From Candidatus Poribacteria bacterium (GTDB taxonomy: Bacteria > Poribacteria > WGA-4E > WGA-3G), in assembly GCA_007571305.1 (NCBI GenBank), contig RKRR01000148.1, positions 1-40,109 on the forward strand: a stretch of DNA of 40,109 bases. Reading direction: 5' to 3'. The position numbers and the translations under genes are program-made. Positions 7,696-15,457 of the stretch are shown in pieces. The stretch's first letter is position 1; the number at the start of each line of letters is the position of its first letter. The notes under the pieces were generated by a model that was given only the letters and a program-made list of their open reading frames with translations, was not told the origin of the DNA and made no database searches.

Positions 7696-10600
7696 ATGCT
7701 CACCGGTTTTCAACAGTTATTAGCCACTTGTATCGGAAACACGAAAGAAGAAACCGATCCATCGGTTTCCGATACCCCGCAGAATGATGAACACCAAACA
7801 GAATCAGAAGTCGCAACTGACGATAATTCCACGAACAGTGCTGAATCCGCAGCATCAGATAACTCTGATACTTCGGTTTCTGAGTCCTCGGACATAGAAA
7901 ACACCGACACATCGTCTGAGTCGGAGGAATCACCCTCTGAAGATAATGTGCCGCTTGTCGCTGTAGATGATGACAGTTCTCAAATACAACAGGACAGCGA
8001 GGAGGCTATCGCGCAGCACGCACAGGATTCCAATGTTGAAGTCATAGCAACTGAAACGCAGGAAACAGACGGAGGCGACGATACTAAAACCGAAGCAACA
8101 GCCTCCGAAGCAAAGCAAAAACCAACGGCGGTAGAACTCGGTATTATTGAAGAGATTTATGACTTCGTGGAGATGTTTGGACAAAGTACTGTTTCCGGGA
8201 CAGATCAGGCATCTGTCATCGGAACAGATTGTTCCGGTGGCGTGGCAAAACCCGCTATCTTTGAACATCCAACCCCAACCGAAACCGCAAAAATCGACTA
8301 CACGTTGTCACTTCCAGATATTGCGAAAAAAGAGAAACTCTTTCTACATTTCTCCACTGGATTACGGGACGGTGTTGTTTTTGACGATGCGGACCGAAAG
8401 CCTGGTGGCGTAAAATTCGCCATCGAAATTTTCGATCTCCTTAATACAGATTTAGAAACTACCCCTGAAAGATGCTTTGAATCTGTATCAACTGAATGTC
8501 AGTGGGTAGAAAAGAGTATAGAACTTACATCCTATGCTGGCAAAGAGATCGTCGTCTCATTCTTGACGGAATGCAACATAGAAGGCAATAGTAACTACGC
8601 ATGGGCTTTGTGGGGTAAGCCGCAGTTACGCAAACTCAAACAGGCGCGCCTTTGGAAACGAAAAAGAGGTCCCGAACCGGAACTGCGATGTGGAATTGCT
8701 ATTTTGCACTCCAGCGATGACACAATTCAACTACGTGAGTTTAGTCAACCCCCGTCGACAACTATTTCCGATTTAGTGAATATTTGTCTCGATGCACACG
8801 AATCAGAGGATCCGCCTGTCAAAATATCGCTTTACGCGGCACAGCCGAAATTAGAAATTGCGAACTTAGGTGCGACCGCTGCAATGGTCACCGCAGGTGA
8901 AGATTTTGAAGTGCAATGCATACTTCGGAATACAGGTACCGGGCCACTTGGCAAAGCGAATGCAGCGCGAATTTCCATCAGCGGCATAAAACTACGACAT
9001 GGACGCTCCAGACAAACCATTAAAGAAATAGAACCGGGTGAAGAAGTCTCTGTCTCTTGGATAGCTCGCCGCTTTCCAAATCCGACGGTAGTTTCACTTT
9101 CTGTCTCGCTCAAATATCAAACCCCAGCAGGTGGAGAACGTCAAATAACTCAAGAAAGCATTTCGGTTCTTGCTGAGCCACCTAAACTCTCCCCGAAGGT
9201 GATGAAAGAATTGCACACCTACACGGAAAATGGTAACGTTGTGCTGGGGAATAGACATCTTCGTATTGTTTTCGTCCGTGGCCCCGAAGCAACATCGAAA
9301 ACCAACACCGAAAACAATCCAGAAACTCCTCTCCTTGACGAAAAGGTTGAGGGAGGGTTTGCGTACTATATAATCTTTGCTGCAAAAGGTGGTCACTACC
9401 AGCAGGTAGCAACCTGTCCGGCACTCTCCGAGGTTGTCTATTTAGATGCATCACAAAACCGTCAAACGTCGCAACTTTCGCCTACAGATTATCAACTCGC
9501 TGGAAATAATCAAGGGGAATCAATTGTCCGCCTAAGCGGCTCGGACAAAGATGTAGACGGTGTTGCGTGGAGCTATGAGATGAAATGGACGCTCAGTGAA
9601 AGCGCGACGCGGGTGAAAACGGAGTATCAATTGCAAACGGATAAGAATAGAGAACTGCTCGCTTTTCGTGGTCCGATGCTTTATGCAGGGCAAGGACGTA
9701 ATCGCGAGCGGAAAACGGCAGCACTTTTCCCTGGTCTCGAATTCTTGGAAAACGATGAACGTTCTTCAAGCACCCGTGACGCAGCCCCACCCTTCGACAA
9801 CCGGCTTGCCCCACATCCGTATAAAATTACAGTGCCAGTCATGGCGGTAGAGATGCAGAAATCAGTGGTCGGTATCATCTGGAATCCGCTGCAAACTTGG
9901 GATGGTGAGAATCAGATGCTCTCTGCCGTATTCGCTTCACCTAATTGGCATCAGTACCAGAAAAATCATGCCCTCGGTGTATTCGTCCCGACTGTGCCAG
10001 CATGGGTTCCAGAAAACCAGACAGAGGCTTCTATTCCATATCCACTAACACCATCGCGTCCGGTGTCCATCAAAACTGAAATCATCGTGGATGGGAATGC
10101 CTCTATCTTAGATGCCATCGCGCATTGGAATGATGCTTACGGTGCTCCTGAACCACTATCACCACCCCGTAGTGATGAGGAGGAGGTTTTACTTTCGCGC
10201 CACGGATTTATGCAGACAATATGGGACGAAACTACTCGAAAATCCCGTCACTGCGTAGACTGGGCACCTCACAACGAACCGGGCTTCGGCACCCTCCTTT
10301 GGTACGACTACCTTGCTACAAAAGATGAGCAGGTGAAGGAACGGGTGTTGGAGATAGCCAAAAACACCATAACCGAATCTGGAGCGGGCGGTTTGGCCTC
10401 GCGTGGTTCGTGCCATATTTTAAGGTGGGAATTCCCATTCTATATCGGTAATATCAAGGCAGCATTATCTTATATGGAAGAAGAAGCTCAGCAACGCATC
10501 GCCACACAAGAATCGGATGGAAGTTGGCGATGGCAACCGACAAACGCGAAAACTACTCCCCTCGGAAAGGCAGGTGAAGCAGTACTCGGCACCTGCGCCG

Positions 10601-11610
10601 AATCAGCACTTCTACTCCTTAAACATGCTCGGATTACCGGAAATAAAACTTCGCGTGAGGCAGGTTTGAAAGCCCTTGAGTTCACCCAGCAATTCTCCTT
10701 GCCACGCGGGGCACAAATGTGGGAATGCCCAATGTATCAACCAGACGTTCTCGCGGCTGCGCATGCGATCGGTGCCTATGTTGAGGCTTACGAATTAACT
10801 GGAGAAACAAGATACCTCAAACGCGCAATGTATTGGGCAGCAACAGCGTTGCCATTCCTTTACCATTGGCATCTCCCAGACCGACCCGGTATGCAGTTCG
10901 CCTCAATACCCGTTTTCGGGACATCTTTCTACACGCATCCTTGGTTCGGTGTCCCCGTTCAGTGGAACGGATTAGTTCTCGCGTATTACCTACAACGTTT
11001 GAACCAGCACACCGAAGATGACAGATGGCTTCAAATTGCTGAGGGGATTACAGTAAGTGCGATGCACCAACAGTGGGAAGACGGTGAACTCAAAGGCACC
11101 TATCCGGATGGATTTTATGGTTTCTGTACTGAAGGCAAGGGACCACATTTGAATCCCGAGGATATCATGGTGAACGTTTATACACTCCGAGGGCTCGATC
11201 CAGGAATTAAAACTGCTATCGCCGGGGAGATACACCTCAGTTCTGGGGCAATGGTAGACAAACTTACTCGAACCAATAATGGTCAACTGAATTGGCAACT
11301 CAACTATGCTGTCAACGAAACGAGTTACACCCTTATCGTTGGTTACGGACGCGCGCCACAAGCACTCCGGGCACGCTATCAGTTTTCATCTCCCCCGGCG
11401 GATGAGACCTCAACTACCGATGCGGATACACAGGCTGACGACTCGGAATCTGTTAACACACCGGATAAATATGCAGAAACCGAGATTGCGGGCGTGCAAA
11501 CGCTTGAAGATGTCGAATCCGGATGGCTTTATATAGAAGATAAGGACGCTATATTGGTAAAGTACCAGCACACCGCCAGGGATGTGCAGTTTGAACTTTT
11601 AGCAGAGTAG
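7696..11610 (+). CDS. Large multidomain protein with acidic N-terminus, beta-sandwich modules and probable (alpha/alpha) barrel
   Basis: The product is 1304 residues. Residues ~20-145 are a low-complexity Ser/Asp/Glu/Thr-rich region. About 150-320 resembles a jelly-roll carbohydrate-binding module (FLHFSTGLRDGVVFDD...WALWGKPQL). About 375-500 looks like a CARDB-type Ig fold (NLGATAAMVTAGEDFEVQC). About 500-820 is another beta-rich region, possibly mutarotase-like. About 840-1200 is helical with Trp/Tyr/His-rich repeats (FQTIWD-like start, then GSWRW, GTCAES, MWECP and FYTHPWFG), as in alpha/alpha toroid glycosidases or lyases. No classical signal peptide is visible, which is odd for such an architecture. 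The start follows the conserved GCAAGGAA leader. A carbohydrate-active role is inferred from the fold pattern and the GH172-like neighbour. Confidence 0.65.
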   Translation: MLTGFQQLLATCIGNTKEETDPSVSDTPQNDEHQTESEVATDDNSTNSAESAASDNSDTSVSESSDIENTDTSSESEESPSEDNVPLVAVDDDSSQIQQDSEEAIAQHAQDSNVEVIATETQETDGGDDTKTEATASEAKQKPTAVELGIIEEIYDFVEMFGQSTVSGTDQASVIGTDCSGGVAKPAIFEHPTPTETAKIDYTLSLPDIAKKEKLFLHFSTGLRDGVVFDDADRKPGGVKFAIEIFDLLNTDLETTPERCFESVSTECQWVEKSIELTSYAGKEIVVSFLTECNIEGNSNYAWALWGKPQLRKLKQARLWKRKRGPEPELRCGIAILHSSDDTIQLREFSQPPSTTISDLVNICLDAHESEDPPVKISLYAAQPKLEIANLGATAAMVTAGEDFEVQCILRNTGTGPLGKANAARISISGIKLRHGRSRQTIKEIEPGEEVSVSWIARRFPNPTVVSLSVSLKYQTPAGGERQITQESISVLAEPPKLSPKVMKELHTYTENGNVVLGNRHLRIVFVRGPEATSKTNTENNPETPLLDEKVEGGFAYYIIFAAKGGHYQQVATCPALSEVVYLDASQNRQTSQLSPTDYQLAGNNQGESIVRLSGSDKDVDGVAWSYEMKWTLSESATRVKTEYQLQTDKNRELLAFRGPMLYAGQGRNRERKTAALFPGLEFLENDERSSSTRDAAPPFDNRLAPHPYKITVPVMAVEMQKSVVGIIWNPLQTWDGENQMLSAVFASPNWHQYQKNHALGVFVPTVPAWVPENQTEASIPYPLTPSRPVSIKTEIIVDGNASILDAIAHWNDAYGAPEPLSPPRSDEEEVLLSRHGFMQTIWDETTRKSRHCVDWAPHNEPGFGTLLWYDYLATKDEQVKERVLEIAKNTITESGAGGLASRGSCHILRWEFPFYIGNIKAALSYMEEEAQQRIATQESDGSWRWQPTNAKTTPLGKAGEAVLGTCAESALLLLKHARITGNKTSREAGLKALEFTQQFSLPRGAQMWECPMYQPDVLAAAHAIGAYVEAYELTGETRYLKRAMYWAATALPFLYHWHLPDRPGMQFASIPVFGTSFYTHPWFGVPVQWNGLVLAYYLQRLNQHTEDDRWLQIAEGITVSAMHQQWEDGELKGTYPDGFYGFCTEGKGPHLNPEDIMVNVYTLRGLDPGIKTAIAGEIHLSSGAMVDKLTRTNNGQLNWQLNYAVNETSYTLIVGYGRAPQALRARYQFSSPPADETSTTDADTQADDSESVNTPDKYAETEIAGVQTLEDVESGWLYIEDKDAILVKYQHTARDVQFELLAE

Positions 11611-11700
11611 TGGGCACACGCCGTGTCCCGTTACGTTAAGGCGGATATACGCGCGGATGGAACTTTCATAAGTCCAGCCGAAAATAAGGAGATTCTCAAA

Positions 11701-12039
11701 ATGGCTCAGAAAATTGTATTCACCACGCTTGTCTTGGTTACTGTAGCAATTACTGCCTTTGTCCTGTTTTCACATAACGCCGTTGCCCAATCTGACGCGG
11801 CTGCGTCTGGAGACGGTCCGATGATAGATTTCAAAGTTTTAGGTGGTTTTATCATTGAAGGTATTGTCTTTAGTATCGTCGGTTTAATCATCTTGATGGT
11901 AGGCTACAAAGTCTTCGATATGGCGACCCCGTACGACTTAAACCGTCAGATTGCCGAAGAAAACAACACCGCTGCGGGTATCGCGGTTGCGGGCGTTCTC
12001 ATCTCACTCGGCATTATCGTCGCCGCAGCGATGGGTTAG
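11701..12039 (+). CDS. DUF350 family small membrane protein
   Basis: 112 residues from ATG 11701, which has AAGGAG about 8 nt upstream; the longer ORF from 11623 adds non-conserved sequence. Three hydrophobic segments are evident (about 6-28, 44-68 and 90-111). The first ends in AVAQ, so it may be a signal peptide. The signature YDLNRQIAEENNTAAGIAVAGVLI-type segment (about 77-100), with EEN and AAGI, identifies DUF350. The molecular role of the family is unknown. It follows the 1304-residue gene by 90 nt. Confidence 0.8.
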   Translation: MAQKIVFTTLVLVTVAITAFVLFSHNAVAQSDAAASGDGPMIDFKVLGGFIIEGIVFSIVGLIILMVGYKVFDMATPYDLNRQIAEENNTAAGIAVAGVLISLGIIVAAAMG

Positions 12040-12116
12040 AACAATATCTGGCAATAAGAATCGCCGGCGGCTCTATCGGAAACTAACAATAACAAAAGAG
12101 AACGGTGTAGTCCGGT

Positions 12117-12131
12117 GCGGTTACAAACCGC
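12117..12131 (+). terminator. Hairpin downstream of DUF350 gene, possible terminator
   Basis: GCGGTT-aca-AACCGC is a perfect 6-bp hairpin 78 nt after the stop codon. It is followed by CCCATCTTCTTT, pyrimidine-rich but not a clean T-run. It could be a terminator or a small repeat palindrome. Confidence 0.35.
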
Positions 12132-12281
12132 CCCATCTTCTTTGCTGATTGCTTCTTTTCCGTAAAAGTTCCTGATCCCTCGTGATCTTCGCGAAAACCT
12201 GTCTGGAACATTGTCCCGTAAGCCTCTGCTTGCGCAAGGAGGATAGAGCGAAAACCTAATAACGAAAAAAGGGTGGGAAAA

Positions 12282-13091
12282 ATGGCACAAACAACCTACT
12301 TGGCAGATCAGATTGTCAGCAAGGCACAAATCCAAGAATGGGTAGAGACATTTCACCAGCGAGGCTGTCTGTTTTTGCGAAATGTTTTGACACCTGATCA
12401 CTGCGCGCAACTTAGACAAGACTTAGAGTGGGCACTTAAAAACGATCCGAACGGCTTAAATAGTGGAGGTCCCGCGGGTCCTATGCACTTAAGCCATCGG
12501 ATGTTTGAACATAGCGAAGCGAATCGCCGCTTGTTCGACCTTGAACCGATTGTTTCCTTCGCGGAAGCACTCGTCGCAGAAAACTGCCACGTCATTCATA
12601 ACAATTCGTTTCAGACGTTCCCAGGGGGTGGAATCACATCGTGGCATCAAGATGATGCCCCTCACTACATCGTGACCGAGGGTGAACCCCCAAAGAACGT
12701 CCGACTGCCGGTGCTGCTCTTTACAGCGAATTATTACCTCACCGATGTCACCGAAATTGAATACGGTGGCACAGAGGTTGTCCCTGGTTCACATCTCTTC
12801 GGGGCATCGCCTCCGAATCCGATAGAAGGAACGGAGTGGGAAGACAAAGTTCAGTATAATCTCGGAAAAGCGGGAAGCGTTATCATGTTCAACAATCAGG
12901 TCTGGCATCGCGGTGGGCCGAACCAGAGCCAGCGCACCCGATATATTACACAGGTGACATACGGGCACCGCCTTGTTGGGCATAAATACTATCCGTTTAT
13001 GAACTACAATATGCCGGAGTCTGTGCACAAAGATGCGAGTCCCCGTCTACGTCGATTACTCGGTTTTCTCAATCACGGTGCCTATGGGTAA
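12282..13091 (+). CDS. Phytanoyl-CoA dioxygenase (PhyH) family Fe(II)/2-oxoglutarate oxygenase
   Basis: About 269 residues from ATG 12282 (MAQTTYLADQ); a GTG nine nt earlier is possible but less likely. The double-stranded beta-helix iron triad is visible: HQD (H122, D124) in TSWHQDDAPHY and the distal His (H209) in VWHRGGPNQS, with Arg residues after it (QRTRYI) suited to bind the 2-oxoglutarate carboxylate. EVVPGSHLFG is also typical of the family. Such enzymes hydroxylate small molecules, and paralogues are abundant in sponge-associated bacteria. The substrate cannot be predicted. No close operon partner is seen. Confidence 0.85.
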   Translation: MAQTTYLADQIVSKAQIQEWVETFHQRGCLFLRNVLTPDHCAQLRQDLEWALKNDPNGLNSGGPAGPMHLSHRMFEHSEANRRLFDLEPIVSFAEALVAENCHVIHNNSFQTFPGGGITSWHQDDAPHYIVTEGEPPKNVRLPVLLFTANYYLTDVTEIEYGGTEVVPGSHLFGASPPNPIEGTEWEDKVQYNLGKAGSVIMFNNQVWHRGGPNQSQRTRYITQVTYGHRLVGHKYYPFMNYNMPESVHKDASPRLRRLLGFLNHGAYG

Positions 13092-13129
13092 ATCTCCGCG
13101 CTATGTCGACGCCTGTCTGATCAACGATT

Positions 13130-13273
13130 ATGAATCGTTACGGACCGGATATTGCGAAACAACACGGAGTCGTCTACCCGCTGGCATTGGAAAAGGCTGT
13201 TCTTGATTATATCTCCAGAGAATTACAGATATTAGGGCTTTCTGATTGCTTAGACGAGTTACATAGACTTTAA
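13130..13273 (+). CDS. Short ORF or gene remnant, 47 residues
   Basis: ATG 13130 opens a 47-residue frame (MNRYGPDIAKQHGVVYPLAL then a helical tail ending CLDELHRL). The text looks protein-like, with a YPLALEKAVLDYI helix that loosely recalls C-terminal helices of nucleotidyltransferase-type proteins. It has no clear ribosome binding site and may be a remnant. The remaining bases of 13092-13406 hold nothing I recognise. Confidence 0.3.
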   Translation: MNRYGPDIAKQHGVVYPLALEKAVLDYISRELQILGLSDCLDELHRL

Positions 13274-13406
13274 GCCGTCTATCATAAATGAATCAAAAGT
13301 CCGTGCTCTCCATCGTCCGTTTTCCTGTGCGTGCTGTAAAATGCCAACCCGTTGGAATTCACCAAAAACCATCGTAAAACGATGCCCAGAGTCAACCATT
13401 TAAAAA

Positions 13407-14456
13407 ATGAAAGCAATTGTTTTTTCAGAACAGGGCAGCGCGGAGGTACTTCAGTACACAGACATCCCCAAACCAACGCTTGATACAAATGAAGTGCTGG
13501 TTAAAGTCGAAGCCTGTGCGGTGAACTATCTGGATATTCATGCTCGGCGAAACCGCCCTGAGATAGAAGCGAAACTCCGTCGGGGGGATACGCCACATAT
13601 ACTCGGCTCCGACATTGCTGGAACAATTGCCGAAATTGGTGGTGCAGTCCGTGGTCTTGCAGTCGGTGATCGAGTCGTTCTGGCGCCTTGTATTCCGTGT
13701 GATATCTGTAGCGACTGCTATCGCGGTGCTGAAAACTTGTGTGACACGCAAGAACTCATCGGTTTTCAAATAAATGGCGGATACGCAGAATACGTAAAGG
13801 CCCCTTCCCAAAACGCTATTCAGATGCCAGCGGCACTGTCATTCGTTAACGCTGCTGCGATGCCGATAGCGTATCTCACAGCATGGCATATGCTAATGAC
13901 GCGTGCACAACTTCGCCCTGAGGACGATATCTTAATTCTCGGCGTAGGGGGTGGTGTCGGAAGCGCGGGACTACAAATCGCAAAATTAACAGGAGCCAGA
14001 GTTTTTGCCACAGCGAGCAGCGATGAGAAACTTAAACGCGCGCGACAAATGGGGGCAAATGTTACCATTAACTACAAAGACACAGATTTTTCGGAAGTCG
14101 TACTTGATGTAACCAACGGGCGAGGTGTGGATGTTGTCCTTGAGCATGTTGGTGCTGCAACTTGGGATCAGAGTATCGCGAGTCTCGCGAAAAATGGCAG
14201 GCTCGTCTCGTGCGGTGTGACAACAGGCAATATTGGAACAATTAACATCCGAAAGATGTATCAAAAGCAACTCACAGTGATGGGTTCCGCTCTCGGCACA
14301 GTCCGTGAACTTCGAACGCTTATTGATCTCGCTGGACAAGGAAAATTGGAACCTATTATCGACAGGATTCTACCGCTCCACCGTGCGGGTGAGGCTCACC
14401 TATTATTAGAAAACCGCCAAAATTTCGGGAAAATCTGTCTCTGTCCAAATCTTTAA
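13407..14456 (+). CDS. MDR-family alcohol dehydrogenase / quinone oxidoreductase-like protein
   Basis: The 349-residue chain belongs to the medium-chain dehydrogenase/reductase superfamily: GroES-like N-terminal half, then a Rossmann motif GVGGGVGSAGLQIAKL near 178-193 and an ENRQNFGKI-type C-terminus. A structural zinc site is present (C98, C101, C104, C112). The catalytic-zinc positions look replaced: AVNYLD (39-43 region) stands where GVCxxD is usual, and GSD where GHE is usual. It therefore probably acts like a zinc-independent quinone/enone reductase while keeping the structural zinc lobe. It is apparently monocistronic. Confidence 0.82.
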   Translation: MKAIVFSEQGSAEVLQYTDIPKPTLDTNEVLVKVEACAVNYLDIHARRNRPEIEAKLRRGDTPHILGSDIAGTIAEIGGAVRGLAVGDRVVLAPCIPCDICSDCYRGAENLCDTQELIGFQINGGYAEYVKAPSQNAIQMPAALSFVNAAAMPIAYLTAWHMLMTRAQLRPEDDILILGVGGGVGSAGLQIAKLTGARVFATASSDEKLKRARQMGANVTINYKDTDFSEVVLDVTNGRGVDVVLEHVGAATWDQSIASLAKNGRLVSCGVTTGNIGTINIRKMYQKQLTVMGSALGTVRELRTLIDLAGQGKLEPIIDRILPLHRAGEAHLLLENRQNFGKICLCPNL

Positions 14457-14563
14457 ATTTAAACGGTATCTTGCCTATATTTTCTCCAGATATCCTTACT
14501 AACAGAGCCGAATTTTCGCAGATCCAGTTAAATTCCGTTCAACACCAAACAATCTATTCTGTA

Positions 14564-14710
14564 ACCCAAGTTGCTACGGACACAATTAAGGCATCTGCTA
14601 TTTTTCAGTAAAAACGCTTAGGATCCGCAGCAGTTCGTAGCGTAGACTGTTAGTCTGCGCCCGAAGCTGCACAACCTAACAGGTTATGCTACATCACTGG
14701 CAACTTGGGT
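14564..14710 (-). mobile_element. MITE family copy A1 (147 bp), inverted orientation
   Basis: Ends ACCCAAGTTGC (14564-14574) and GCAACTTGGGT (14700-14710) are perfect 11-bp inverted repeats. The inside carries the family hairpin (GCACAACCTAACAGGTTATGC, central 19 nt shown in family copies) near the right end, so this copy is reversed relative to those at 32591 and 38330. Unlike the others it lacks a clear target duplication (only TA is shared on both sides), which suggests later rearrangement or deletion. Its right terminus provides the TAA that ends the minus-strand remnant at 14713. Confidence 0.8.
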
Positions 14711-15067
14711 TACATAGGCAAAGATTTTCCCGCTTTCATTTTAAGAAATCCATAGAACTCGTAGAGCGTTTCCTTGTCTTTTTCCGTAAATTCCATCACC
14801 CTTCTGAACATATCACTAATCTTTGGGTCGGCTAAGAGATCATCGTAACTTCTGTCGGATTTTCCAAGTGGGTAATCAGCAGGGACTTTAGACGACTTTA
14901 TCCGTGTTCGAGTCTTTTAGTTCTGTGCCCACGTTTGGCTCCTTAACATCAGACAGCGAATTTATTGTTGGAACACCGCTGAATTTTTCTAATTTTTGTA
15001 GTTTTGCTGCAGTATTGCAGTGAAATGCAGTTTGAGGGGAATTCCGCTTCGATGAGTGACAAAAGCG
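14710..15067 (-). pseudogene. Frameshifted gene remnant, truncated at the MITE
   Basis: On the minus strand two overlapping frames read like one protein. The upstream frame (15067-14888) includes LQKLEKFSGVPTINSLSD and ends DKVV-stop. The frame 14916-14710 continues with VPADYPLGKSDRSYDDLLAD, FTEKDKETLYEFYGFLKMKA and ends LPM-stop. The stop TAA is made by the first bases of the MITE end. Neither frame has a good start codon or ribosome binding site. I interpret it as a decayed gene; the family is unknown. Confidence 0.4.
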
Positions 15068-15112
15068 TTAAACATATTTCAACTTTAAAAAACGGTAAAT
15101 GCAAATTTTAAT

Positions 15113-15142
15113 TTGACAAAAATTGCAATAATAATATACAAT
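15113..15142 (+). promoter_or_regulatory. Candidate sigma70 promoter for the giant ABC operon
   Basis: Perfect TTGACA at 15113-15118 is followed by TATACA (15135-15140, 16-nt spacer) or TACAAT (15137-15142, 18-nt spacer) inside a very AT-rich stretch. It would give a 5' leader of about 310 nt before the 15458 start. Confidence 0.45.
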
Positions 15143-15457
15143 ATACATACTGCCTCGTAAAATCACACTAGTAGGCTCCAAAAACGGGAATCTATAGGAA
15201 AAATAGATTATTTCATGCCCGTATTTCACTGGCCGGCATCTACAAAGAGGCGACATAAACACGACTACCAAATCTAAAGAAGAACGGAACTAACACGAAG
15301 TAAAGATATATAAAATGCATTCTACCTTGTAAGAGTGAGCGAAAGTTGGGGATGCACTCTCTTCGCGCGCTGCTTCTTCGTGTATTCTCTCAGAAATATT
15401 CAAACGCGCCCCGAGGAGAAAATCTGAAAACCAGAAAAAGGCGGGAGACTTCACAAC

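Larger units (their letters stand above)
14457..15457. other. Gene-poor spacer before the giant gene
   Basis: About 1 kb without an intact gene. It holds the MITE copy A1 (14564-14710), the frameshifted minus-strand remnant (14710-15067), a candidate promoter (15113-15142) and a long AT-rich leader up to the start codon at 15458. Short ORFs on the minus strand at 15068-15271 and 15290-15478 have no family-like sequence. Confidence 0.6.
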
